Source: S5-A14a sp022766365 (lineage in GTDB: Bacteria > Bacillota > Clostridia > Peptostreptococcales > Anaerovoracaceae). From it: a DNA stretch of 27,754 bases. The notes under the pieces were generated by a model that was not told the DNA's origin, made no database searches, and saw only the letters and a list, made by a program, of their open reading frames with translations. This document shows positions 8,033 to 16,297 of this stretch, one piece after another. Position numbers and translations under genes: made by a program. Each line of letters opens with the position of its first letter. Position 1 is the stretch's first letter. Location: the NCBI GenBank assembly GCA_050313295.1, contig JBNPLD010000017.1, one strand, 5' to 3'.

Positions 8033-8733
8033 TATTACTGGTAGGAGATAAAGATAGGTTATCAGGAATTTCTGAAGTTATAGAAACAAGAACTACAGAA
8101 GATTATGACTACATAAATGAGAGCCATTCAATATTAGAGCAAGAAAATGATATATTGGCCAAAAAAGATGTTAAATATATCATCTATGACATTGACCAGT
8201 ATTTTGATGATACAGAAGAAATTATTGAAGAAATAAAGGCTATATCAAGAACAAATAAAGCAAAGGTTATTCTTTATGTAAAGACTGATAATCCAAGGAA
8301 TGAGGTTATTAAAGAAGCTGTTGCAAATGGAATAAAGCATTTTATTAATGAGGGAAGCAGCTTAACATCGCAAAAGGATGAATTTGAAAAAATCCTAACG
8401 GGTTATTATGAAGCTAATGGTAGGGAAGATATAGAAAAGGTTAAGGAAGAAATAGCAAAAGACGAAAGGAAACTAAACTCTTTTGTTAAAGAAATTTATG
8501 AGGACAGCAAAAGAGAAAAGCGAAAAGGAAAAACTGTAATAATAAAAAAGAAAAGAGAGAGCGAAGTAATAATTGAAACGATTGAAAAAATATTAAAAGT
8601 ACTTTTTAGCATACTCATTACAGCACTTGTAAGCATTTCTCTAATAACACTTATCTACAAAGATACAAGATTAGCACTTTTAAATGTGCTTGTTGGAATA
8701 AAGAGCGAGATATTTTCTCTAATAGGACTATAG
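8029..8733 (+). CDS. Receiver-like protein with C-terminal membrane helix
   Basis: Starting at a TTG that shares four bases (TTGA) with the ArdC stop and is preceded by gaggaag, this 234-residue protein opens with ILLVGDKDRL and contains YIIYDIDQYFDD (Asp54/Asp56), KVILYVKT and GIKHFINEG. That pattern of alternating hydrophobic strands and helices looks like a CheY/flavodoxin-type fold. The conserved lysine of true receivers is not evident, so phosphorylation is doubtful. A lysine/arginine-rich linker (about 150-185) leads to a hydrophobic helix (about 190-209) near the C-terminus, which would hold the domain on the inner face of the membrane. It is embedded in the T4SS operon; no named family is recognised, and a role in assembling or regulating the channel is inference. 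Confidence 0.55.
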   Translation: MILLVGDKDRLSGISEVIETRTTEDYDYINESHSILEQENDILAKKDVKYIIYDIDQYFDDTEEIIEEIKAISRTNKAKVILYVKTDNPRNEVIKEAVANGIKHFINEGSSLTSQKDEFEKILTGYYEANGREDIEKVKEEIAKDERKLNSFVKEIYEDSKREKRKGKTVIIKKKRESEVIIETIEKILKVLFSILITALVSISLITLIYKDTRLALLNVLVGIKSEIFSLIGL

Positions 8734-8746
8734 AAAGAGGTTTGAC

Positions 8747-8875
8747 ATGGAAGATAAAAATATAAAGATAATTAAGAGTTTAAAAGAGGCAGAAGATATA
8801 GCAAGAAATCTTAAGGACAATGAAATTCTAAGAATAGAATTTGAAAGAAAAGAGGATGAAAATGCAGAAGATTGA
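8747..8875 (+). CDS. 42-aa ORF between receiver-like and RadC-like genes
   Basis: A small acidic ORF begins MEDKNIKIIKSLKEAEDIA and ends EFERKEDENAED, predicted to be largely helical. agagg lies about 6 bases before the ATG. Its last 14 bases overlap the start of the RadC-like gene (8862), the same coupling arrangement as the 28-aa ORF and ardC. It could be a genuine small protein or a translation-coupling leader. No family is recognised. Confidence 0.5.
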   Translation: MEDKNIKIIKSLKEAEDIARNLKDNEILRIEFERKEDENAED

Positions 8876-10007
8876 TATTGTAAGAGTAAAACTTGATACG
8901 GAAAAAAGCATTTATTCAGATGAAAATATAGATTCTCCGGAGAAAATGATAAGGGTAGTAGGAGATGAGATTAGTGACCTTGCTCACGAATGTGTTTTCC
9001 TTGCTAACTTAAATACAAAAAATCAGATTATTAATATGTCTGTAATTTCACAAGGAACTATTAACCAAAGCATACTACATCCAAGAGAAATATTTAATAA
9101 GGCGATTCTCTCAAATGCAACCTCAATAATGTTATTTCATAATCACCCGAGTGGAGATATAACACCGTCTAAGCAAGATAAGGATATAACCGAAAAGATT
9201 GGTTTTAGCGGAGAGCTTCTTGGAATTAAGCTTCTTGACCATGTCATTGTCGGTGCAGGAAATTCCGAATATTTTTCATTTGCACGGGAGGATTTATTAC
9301 CTAGTATCTTAACCAAAGAAAATACTAGGAATTTTTTAAAATCGCTTGATGAGATACAAGACGATGTTTTGCCTAAAAAGACAGATTTTAAAAACGAGAT
9401 AGAAAAACTGAAATACTATAACTACGAGGCATATATTAAAGATTTTTTGACAGAAAAAACAGGGGAAGAAAGCCCGTATGTACTAAACAATCTATATCTT
9501 AAGTATGAAGAAGAGAATAGGCTTATAAATCCTGATATCATAAAGGATATAGATTCCTTTAAAAAAGAGGAAAAAAATATAATTGAAGATATAAATAACG
9601 TTTTTAAAAACACTTTATTTATTGACATTAGGGACGTGCTTGATGAAATAACTTCACTTGAAAATAACCGGACTAAGGATATTAGTATCGAGTTTTATAC
9701 AGATACAGCAGGGCACGATGTTTTTATAGAGCTTAATGATGTAAGTGACCTAAACGACTTTTATGATAAGCTTCTTGAGTATATTGATAATTGGGATATT
9801 GAGCAGGAGCTTCAAATATGGACAGAAATGGTAGGTAAAAATGGCGTTCCGGATATAAGAACGCTTGTAGAAGACCATAAGGAAATTGAAAGAAAATTTG
9901 ATGATTTGCAGTACGAATTAAGAACAAATGTAGAAATTAGAGACAACATAGATAATTTTAAAAGGTCATTATATGAAGAAAGCATTGAAGGCGAAATTGA
10001 ATTTTAG
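8862..10007 (+). CDS. RadC-like JAB-domain protein with unique C-terminal half
   Basis: A 381-residue protein. Residues about 25-150 form a JAB/MPN-like domain as in RadC: HECVFLANLNTKNQII, ISQGTINQSILHPREIF and the metal-binding motif HNHPSGD with a following Ser (His93, His95, Asp99). RadC-type proteins are common on mobile elements, but their biochemical role is unsettled. Residues about 170-381 form an acidic, mostly helical region with no recognised family. The start at 8862 is chosen from three in-frame candidates (8841 TTG, 8856, 8862) because agagg lies 7 bases upstream and homology begins here. It overlaps the 42-aa ORF and is followed 12 bases later by virB4. Confidence 0.75.
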   Translation: MQKIDIVRVKLDTEKSIYSDENIDSPEKMIRVVGDEISDLAHECVFLANLNTKNQIINMSVISQGTINQSILHPREIFNKAILSNATSIMLFHNHPSGDITPSKQDKDITEKIGFSGELLGIKLLDHVIVGAGNSEYFSFAREDLLPSILTKENTRNFLKSLDEIQDDVLPKKTDFKNEIEKLKYYNYEAYIKDFLTEKTGEESPYVLNNLYLKYEEENRLINPDIIKDIDSFKKEEKNIIEDINNVFKNTLFIDIRDVLDEITSLENNRTKDISIEFYTDTAGHDVFIELNDVSDLNDFYDKLLEYIDNWDIEQELQIWTEMVGKNGVPDIRTLVEDHKEIERKFDDLQYELRTNVEIRDNIDNFKRSLYEESIEGEIEF

Positions 10008-10019
10008 GCAGGTAGTGAA

Positions 10020-12566
10020 ATGAAAAAATATATAACTAAACCTTTTATGAAAAAGGCTGATAAAGAGCTAAAAGCAGAAGAAAGGACAGGAAAAGTTAAA
10101 AGAGGGAAAAAGAAAAAAGTCATGGCCAATTGTTTTGATTATCTTCCGATTAGAAAATATGATGATAAATTAGATTGCTTTGTTATAAAAGATAACAAAT
10201 ATCTTGATATAGTGAAGATTTTGCCAAGAGATATAGCAAATATGAGCGAAGATGATATAAACAGAAATATATATTACCTGATAAAAGGATATAAGACAAT
10301 AGGCGATGATTTAAAGTTTATATCTATGAATTTTCCACTTGATACAAGCACACAAAGAGAGTTCCTTGAAAGAAAGCTGGAAAAGGGAAATAGTGTTCAA
10401 AAGAAATGGCTTAATAGGCAGATAAATGAGCTTTTGTTATCAGAAACAGGAGTTGATACAAGACAGTTTTTCTTAATGTATTTTTCAGAAAATGAAGAAA
10501 AGTTTTTAAAATCAAGAAGAAATATTTTAGATGCTTTTTCAAACAGTAATTTTAAGCTTGCAGAAGAAATATCAAGACTTGAGAAAATAAATGTTATAAA
10601 AAAATTAAATAACATGAATACTCAAATTTCAATTTTTGAGGAAGATGAAATTGTTCCTGATATAACAGATTATAGGAAAGAGGAGCTTGATAAAAGTTTA
10701 TTTGAAGTAATCCAGCCACGAGGCGGTATTTCATTTTCCAAAAGCTCATATGCAAGGAGTGGAGATGGATTTTCAAGATGTATTAGAATTTATGCACTTC
10801 CAACATATATAAATGAATTTTGGATAGAGGATTTATTTAATTTCCAAAACACAATTTGCACCTTTGATATGTCAACAAAAGACCTGAAGATTATAAAAGA
10901 AAATATCAACAAGAGTATATCTGAAGAGCGTTCAAGAGAAATGGCAGCAAGAAATCATGAGGAGTATTATAATGCGAACAAAAAGAAAAATGAGCTTGAG
11001 AATCTTTTTGATGAGGTAAGCAGATTAGGGGAAGTCATTAAGCTTGTAGACTTTAGAATATTCATATCATGCAAAACTCTTACAGAACTTGAAGAAAAAA
11101 CAGCTGAAATACTTGCAAGCCTCGAAAGTAGTTCATACAAGGGTACACTAATGCTAAATGAGCAGAAACGAGAATTTGAAAGTATTTTTGAAAAGAGTAC
11201 AGAAAGTCATGAAAAAGCATTTTCGATGAAAGGACTTAACCTTACAGCAACACAGCTTGCTATGGGATTTCCGTTTAACTATAGCGACCTGCTTGATGAG
11301 AAAGGCACTCTTCTTGGGTTTTCCAAAACAGGCGGTGCGGTACTATATAATCCGTTTACAAAAACAAGTAAGAGAAAATACTATAACTCTCTTATCACAG
11401 GAGATATGGGGTCAGGTAAAAGTACACTACTTAAAAAACTCCTTAAGACCTCAGCAAGCTGTGGAGATATTATAAGGGTATTTGATGTCTCAGGTGAATT
11501 TCAGTATTTAATTGAGGAATTTGGTGGAAAGATAATAAATTGTAGTGGAAGAGAGGGTATGCTAAATCCTCTTGAGATATTAAAGTCAGGAGATGATGAG
11601 AAGATAAGTTATTCAAATCATATAACCAAATTGCAGACATTTTTTCTTACAATTTCACCGGAGCTTAAAGGAGAGGGTAAAACAAGTCTGGCCAATTTTT
11701 TAAAATCCTTTTATGAAATATATGGACTTGACCCTGAACGCAAGGAAAAGATAACAGGTCTTGCGGCAGAAAAATATCCTACACTCTCCAATTTTAAAAG
11801 CTATCTTGAAAATTGTCTTTTTAAGATAAAAGAGCGTGATAAACACGCAGAGACTGATGTTGAGACAAATTTAAATGTCGATGCAGCAAGAACTATTTCA
11901 AGCATATTAAATACTGTATCAAACTTAATCAATAATTATAAGAGTGTATTTGACGGAGTGACAACAATTGATGATATATCAAAAGAGCAAATAGTATGCT
12001 TTGATATTTCATCAATTAAGGATTTAGGAGATGTGTTTAAAGCTCAGATGCAGATACTTGTTGCACTTTGTTGGGATAATGCTGTAACAAATGGCAGCAA
12101 AATGAAAAGACTTTGGGAAAGCACCACACAGGAAGAAAAGAATAATTTAGATATTGTTAATACCCTTGTTTTAATTGACGAAAGCCATAGGTGGGTAAAT
12201 ACTTCAAATCCTTTAATACTTGATATGATTGCAAGATATGAAAGAGAGGCAAGAAAATACTTTGCAGGAATAGCACTTGCTTCACAGTCAATTAGAGACT
12301 TTATGCCGGAGGCCGGAGAAAATATAGATAAAATTAAAACCTTATTTGAGCTATCTCAGTATAAATTCATGTTTAAACAAGATAGCTCAGTTAAGGAGCT
12401 ATTAAAAAATCATTTTTCTTTTTCGCTTACTTTAAATCAGATTGATAAAATACCATTTTTAGAGCAAGGCGAAACTATACTATCCATTTCAGGAGACAAA
12501 AGCATTGAGTTTAAGGTATGGCTATCCAAAAATTACGAGGAGACGCTATTTGCAGGTGGTAAATAA
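10020..12566 (+). CDS. virB4: VirB4/TrbE-family conjugative ATPase
   Basis: An 848-residue protein of the normal VirB4 length. The N-terminal half (about 1-400) matches the non-catalytic VirB4 domain. The C-terminal ATPase has a Walker A motif GDMGSGKST (461-469), the VFDVSGEFQYL strand, a Walker B region LVLIDESHRW (Asp720, Glu721), and a late motif IALASQSIRDFM. VirB4 energises pilus assembly and substrate passage at the cytoplasmic face of the T4SS. It is preceded by ggcaggtagtgaa and ends in TAATG, sharing a base with the next start. The lysine-rich N-terminus (KKADKELKAEERTGKVKRGKKKK) is longer than needed for the fold. The assignment is secure. Confidence 0.95.
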   Translation: MKKYITKPFMKKADKELKAEERTGKVKRGKKKKVMANCFDYLPIRKYDDKLDCFVIKDNKYLDIVKILPRDIANMSEDDINRNIYYLIKGYKTIGDDLKFISMNFPLDTSTQREFLERKLEKGNSVQKKWLNRQINELLLSETGVDTRQFFLMYFSENEEKFLKSRRNILDAFSNSNFKLAEEISRLEKINVIKKLNNMNTQISIFEEDEIVPDITDYRKEELDKSLFEVIQPRGGISFSKSSYARSGDGFSRCIRIYALPTYINEFWIEDLFNFQNTICTFDMSTKDLKIIKENINKSISEERSREMAARNHEEYYNANKKKNELENLFDEVSRLGEVIKLVDFRIFISCKTLTELEEKTAEILASLESSSYKGTLMLNEQKREFESIFEKSTESHEKAFSMKGLNLTATQLAMGFPFNYSDLLDEKGTLLGFSKTGGAVLYNPFTKTSKRKYYNSLITGDMGSGKSTLLKKLLKTSASCGDIIRVFDVSGEFQYLIEEFGGKIINCSGREGMLNPLEILKSGDDEKISYSNHITKLQTFFLTISPELKGEGKTSLANFLKSFYEIYGLDPERKEKITGLAAEKYPTLSNFKSYLENCLFKIKERDKHAETDVETNLNVDAARTISSILNTVSNLINNYKSVFDGVTTIDDISKEQIVCFDISSIKDLGDVFKAQMQILVALCWDNAVTNGSKMKRLWESTTQEEKNNLDIVNTLVLIDESHRWVNTSNPLILDMIARYEREARKYFAGIALASQSIRDFMPEAGENIDKIKTLFELSQYKFMFKQDSSVKELLKNHFSFSLTLNQIDKIPFLEQGETILSISGDKSIEFKVWLSKNYEETLFAGGK

Positions 12567-13234
12567 TGAATACAGAGGGTTATCTAAAAAGAAAAGCCGT
12601 CTTTCTTGGTGCGAAAGCCTTTATGAGTATAATTCCAAAAATAGGGATTCCTATTATTTGTTTTCTACTCATTTTTTTTATTTTAATAACAGGATTATCA
12701 AGTCAAATTAAAAAAAATATAAGTGTTTTAGCTGATAGCGAAAATGAGAATGTTGAGATAAAAGATGAGAAAGGAAATACACTTAAAGGAAAGGCGACAT
12801 ATGTAGGGGTAGATGATACAGATACCGATTTTTCAAGAAAAGTACTTGCACAAACAAGTGTTTTTTCAAATGCAAGAAATCCTTACTATAACGGTTATAG
12901 GAATCTCTGCGAAGGATTTTGTAACGCAATGTATGTTAAAGCAGGGCTTCCTTATAGTGGCTCATGTTGTGCATATAGGCATTCTGTAAGAACAGCAAAT
13001 CGTTTTGGCAAAATTCCAAAAGGAGCACTTGTTTTTTCAGGTCAGAAAAGAGACGGAAGTTTTTACGAAAACAATCATAGACCGGGAACATTTTGCGATG
13101 TATGTAATCACTGGGCAGGTCACATTGGAATCTATGTTGGAAATGGAATTGTTGTAGGTAGTCAAATTCCATATGCAATGAGCTTAGACACTTTCATTGA
13201 TATATTCGGATACGGTGGATGGGCTACCTACTAA
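12566..13234 (+). CDS. Membrane-anchored CHAP/NlpC-like peptidoglycan hydrolase (VirB1-like)
   Basis: A 222-residue protein with a hydrophobic anchor (about 21-46) and an extracellular domain. Cys119 in LCEGFCNAMYVKAGLPYSG and His186 in HWAGHIGIYVGNG fit the catalytic Cys-His pair of CHAP/NlpC-P60 peptidases. Several other cysteines (LC, SCC, FCDVC) are unusual for a secreted domain. In Gram-positive T4SS the equivalent enzyme opens the wall for the channel. Translation is coupled to virB4 through TAATG. The wall substrate and the bond cleaved cannot be read from the sequence. Confidence 0.7.
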   Translation: MNTEGYLKRKAVFLGAKAFMSIIPKIGIPIICFLLIFFILITGLSSQIKKNISVLADSENENVEIKDEKGNTLKGKATYVGVDDTDTDFSRKVLAQTSVFSNARNPYYNGYRNLCEGFCNAMYVKAGLPYSGSCCAYRHSVRTANRFGKIPKGALVFSGQKRDGSFYENNHRPGTFCDVCNHWAGHIGIYVGNGIVVGSQIPYAMSLDTFIDIFGYGGWATY

Positions 13235-13251
13235 ACATGAAAGGATGATTT

Positions 13252-15195
13252 ATGAAAAAGAAATTTATTGTTCTATGTTCAATTTTTCTTATGGCAATAT
13301 TTTTACTGGGGAGTTTAACTTCTTTTGCTGAAGATGATGACCCATATAGGCATAGAGGACGAAAACCTATTGGCGAGGTTAGTATTTCGCAGGAAAATAT
13401 TAATTGGTATAAAAATAATGCCAGTATACTGTCAAATAATAGCGTAGTAAATGACGGGCTTAGATATATAGGCTTTGGTTTAGCCAAAATAACGGCAAGT
13501 CTAGCGGATGTATCAAAAGGTCTTTATGATAAAACCTTTGGTATGATTGATATAACGCAGTATGAAAAGGTAAACGCTCTTATAACAAAGTTTGAGCCGG
13601 CAGTTATTGCCCTTATGTGTCTTTGCCTTGTAGGACTTGGAATATCGTATATAGTGCTATCTGAGAAAAAACCTGTTTTTAGAAATATACTTTTAACCGG
13701 ACTTGTGCTTACGATGAGCATATATGCTTTTAATATGGCCAATACACTTGTTTCGGGATTTAAAGATGATGTTATAGGAAATGCTTCAAGTAATGAGCCT
13801 GTATATGAGATTGTTGATAACAATATAGTTGACCTTGTAAATATTGATGCTAAGGGTAAAATAAAGGGATTAAACTATAGGAGCGGAAAAGGTGTAATAA
13901 CAGGTGCAGGGATTAAAACAAAGGATGATTTTTCGGCTTTAAATATTGTTGAAGTTTTAAATTTTGATGATACAGATGAGGGGCAAAAGCTATATGGCTG
14001 GAGTGATACATTTAATGAGCTTTTATCGGCAAAGGTGGTTAAGCTTGGTAGTGGTAAGTATAAAGCAATGGGGCTTAATTCAGGAATACTTGGAACAAAT
14101 GTAGGAAATGAATTTTATTATCGATATAGCTTTGATTTGTTTCCGTGTATGCTTGAGCTTTTTGCCATTATACTTTTATATATAGCACTTTCTTATAAAA
14201 ATGTGAGAATTACAGTAGAGCTTATAATTTCAAGAATTATGGCTCTTTTTTATTCGGCAGATTTTGGGGGAGAAAGACTAAAGCTAATACTTTTTTTCAT
14301 AAGAGATACATATATAGCACTTTTAATTTCTGTAGTATGCGTAAAACTCTTCGCAATTTTATCAGGAGCTTTACCGATGATTGGTATAACGGGTCTTGCA
14401 AAATCAATAGTAGTTATTTTCATAGCTTATGCAGTCATAGACGGTCCAAATCTTGCTGAAAGGATACTTGGTATAGATGCAGGGCTTTCATCATCTGTAG
14501 GAAGAACTATGGCAGTTTTAGGCATGGCAAGACTTGGAGCAGGCAAAATGGTGGGTGCTACAAAATCAGCTATAGGTGGTGCATATAAGGCAGGAAGGGC
14601 TTTTCAAACAGGTAAAACAAGTTTTGAAAGAAGACAAGAAAGTAAAAATGCAACTCCGGCCGAAAAAATGGGATTATTTGCAAGGGAAAAGAATGAATCT
14701 ACAAATAAAAATCAAAATAAAAATGGATATAAAGACACCTCATTTATGAATAGTGATGAGAATAATGATAAGTATAGTAATGCTAATTCTAATTCATATT
14801 CTGAAGGTAAAATATACAAAGAGGATAAAGAGCATATGAATACTGATTTTGGGGGAGAAAGAGAGGCCAAAGGAGAAATCAGGGGAGAAAATTTTGATGT
14901 TAAAAATACAAAAGGAAAATTTGATTTAGATAGCAGTATAAGTGAAAATAATACTAACAGAAAACATATAAATCCTGAATTTTCAGAGCTTGCAAAAAAA
15001 TTAAGCCCTAGTAAAAATGCAAGCGTAGGAGAGCGAAGAGATTTCAATATGCAGATGAATAACATTGTAAAAGGAGATCACAGAGCGATAAAACCAAGCA
15101 AAAATTCAAGAGCAAGCTATAAAAAGATCAATTATGAAAAGGCACTTAAGCTGGAAAAAGCATATCACAGCGTAAAGAAAGGGGCTAAAAAATGA
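13252..15195 (+). CDS. VirB6-like polytopic T4SS channel protein
   Basis: A 647-residue protein with a signal peptide-like start (1-26, ending TSFA), an extracellular segment, hydrophobic helices near 114-137, 145-165, 294-316, 344-372 and 385-400, and a long hydrophilic tail (about 420-647). The tail begins with Gly/Ala-rich GAGKMVGATKSAIGGAYKAGRAF and continues rich in Asn, Ser and Lys. This plan matches the pLS20-type conjugation membrane proteins and VirB6/TrbL-like channel subunits. aaagg lies about 8 bases before the ATG. The gene ends ATGA, overlapping the next start. The family assignment is from topology and position, so the exact subfamily is not certain. Confidence 0.7.
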   Translation: MKKKFIVLCSIFLMAIFLLGSLTSFAEDDDPYRHRGRKPIGEVSISQENINWYKNNASILSNNSVVNDGLRYIGFGLAKITASLADVSKGLYDKTFGMIDITQYEKVNALITKFEPAVIALMCLCLVGLGISYIVLSEKKPVFRNILLTGLVLTMSIYAFNMANTLVSGFKDDVIGNASSNEPVYEIVDNNIVDLVNIDAKGKIKGLNYRSGKGVITGAGIKTKDDFSALNIVEVLNFDDTDEGQKLYGWSDTFNELLSAKVVKLGSGKYKAMGLNSGILGTNVGNEFYYRYSFDLFPCMLELFAIILLYIALSYKNVRITVELIISRIMALFYSADFGGERLKLILFFIRDTYIALLISVVCVKLFAILSGALPMIGITGLAKSIVVIFIAYAVIDGPNLAERILGIDAGLSSSVGRTMAVLGMARLGAGKMVGATKSAIGGAYKAGRAFQTGKTSFERRQESKNATPAEKMGLFAREKNESTNKNQNKNGYKDTSFMNSDENNDKYSNANSNSYSEGKIYKEDKEHMNTDFGGEREAKGEIRGENFDVKNTKGKFDLDSSISENNTNRKHINPEFSELAKKLSPSKNASVGERRDFNMQMNNIVKGDHRAIKPSKNSRASYKKINYEKALKLEKAYHSVKKGAKK

Positions 15196-15497
15196 GTAGT
15201 ACAGCAGTCACGCAAATCAAGAGCAAAACAAAGGTTGCAAAATTTTTGTCATTTCAAGATTTATTCTTTATAGTTGGCTACTTAGTTATTTCATATGCTT
15301 TGAGGGGAAATGTAAGCGACGTCTTAAGATTTCCATATATTATCTTTAGCCTCGTCATGTGTATATTCCTTATTCTTCCCTCAGCTACTAATAGCGGTAG
15401 AAATAATCTTGAAAGCATTTACATTATGCTCTTTAAAGATGATAAAACCTATAAACCGATGTATTTTGCGGAGGATTATGATGAAAGAAAAAATTAA
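15192..15497 (+). CDS. DUF5592/VirB3-like small membrane protein
   Basis: A 101-residue protein with a hydrophilic start, two hydrophobic helices (about 25-40 and 47-64) and a conserved-looking C-terminal part with YIMLFKDDKTYKPMY. Its size, topology and place between the VirB6-like and VirD4 genes fit the TcpE/PrgI/DUF5592 group that takes the VirB3 position in Gram-positive T4SS. The start is coupled by ATGA to the previous gene, with agaaagggg upstream. Its tail overlaps the next gene by 17 bases. Confidence 0.6.
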   Translation: MSSTAVTQIKSKTKVAKFLSFQDLFFIVGYLVISYALRGNVSDVLRFPYIIFSLVMCIFLILPSATNSGRNNLESIYIMLFKDDKTYKPMYFAEDYDERKN

Positions 15498-16284
15498 AAG
15501 GCTTAAGAAAAAAATTAAAAAATTTACTGATAAAAGAAAGGGTAGTAGTGCATCTTTAAAGGCATTTTGCTTTATTTTTTTAGTAGGGTATGTTTTCTTT
15601 TTCTCAAGCAATATGTTTTTTCCAAAAGTATATAAAAATATAGATACTGTTAATATTGGTAAAATTATAGATATGGATGAGTACATTTTAACACTTGATA
15701 CATGGGATTATTCTAAAGAGGAGAAAGAGTTTGAAATAATTTTTTCAGTGCAAAACTTATCGTTAAATGAAAAACCTGATTATAGCTTTACACTTAGAGC
15801 TGATGAAAAAGTATATATTACTAAAATTAAGAAAAATATTAGTGACAATCTACTTGTGCTATCTGTTAAAAACATTCCAAGGAATTTTACCGAGGGGATT
15901 TTAACAATAAATGTAGGAGATAAAAGCACATATATTGGCATGAACGATAAAATCATGAATAAGGTTAAAAGCATTGAAAATAGAAAAGATGATGAATATA
16001 TTAATTATTCTAAAAAGTGTAGAGTTAAAGGCTTAAAGGAATATATAAAAAGAGAGGAAATTAAAATAAAGGGATATGACAAAAAAATAAACTATGCAGT
16101 AAGTAAATTAGAAAACCTTAATGAGACTAAAGACAAACAAACTGAAAAAGAAAGAGAGATTACAGACCAGAATATCTCAAGGCTTGCAAGTGAAATTGAG
16201 AAAGAAAAGGGAAAACTCGATGAAAGCATGATTAACATCGATGAAGCTAAAAAGAGAATAGAGAATATAAAGAAAGAACTTTAG
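15481..16284 (+). CDS. Membrane protein with C-terminal coiled coil
   Basis: A 267-residue protein with a very basic N-terminus, one membrane helix (about 26-47), an extracellular beta-rich domain (about 55-160) and a long charged coiled-coil-like C-terminus (about 180-267, heptad-like Ile/Leu spacing in KEREITDQNISRLASEIEKE). The start at 15481 is preferred over the adjacent ATG at 15478 and an in-frame TTG at 15409 because GGAGG ends 6 bases upstream. It overlaps the preceding gene and lies 13 bases before virD4. The topology would suit a VirB8-like or scaffold role, but no sequence family is recognised. Confidence 0.55.
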   Translation: MKEKIKRLKKKIKKFTDKRKGSSASLKAFCFIFLVGYVFFFSSNMFFPKVYKNIDTVNIGKIIDMDEYILTLDTWDYSKEEKEFEIIFSVQNLSLNEKPDYSFTLRADEKVYITKIKKNISDNLLVLSVKNIPRNFTEGILTINVGDKSTYIGMNDKIMNKVKSIENRKDDEYINYSKKCRVKGLKEYIKREEIKIKGYDKKINYAVSKLENLNETKDKQTEKEREITDQNISRLASEIEKEKGKLDESMINIDEAKKRIENIKKEL

Positions 16285-16297
16285 GAAAGGAAAAGAA

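Noticed and set aside
12505..12711. Plus-strand frame overlapping the virB4 end and hydrolase start
   Set aside because: Out of frame with both well-supported genes and without a ribosome site.
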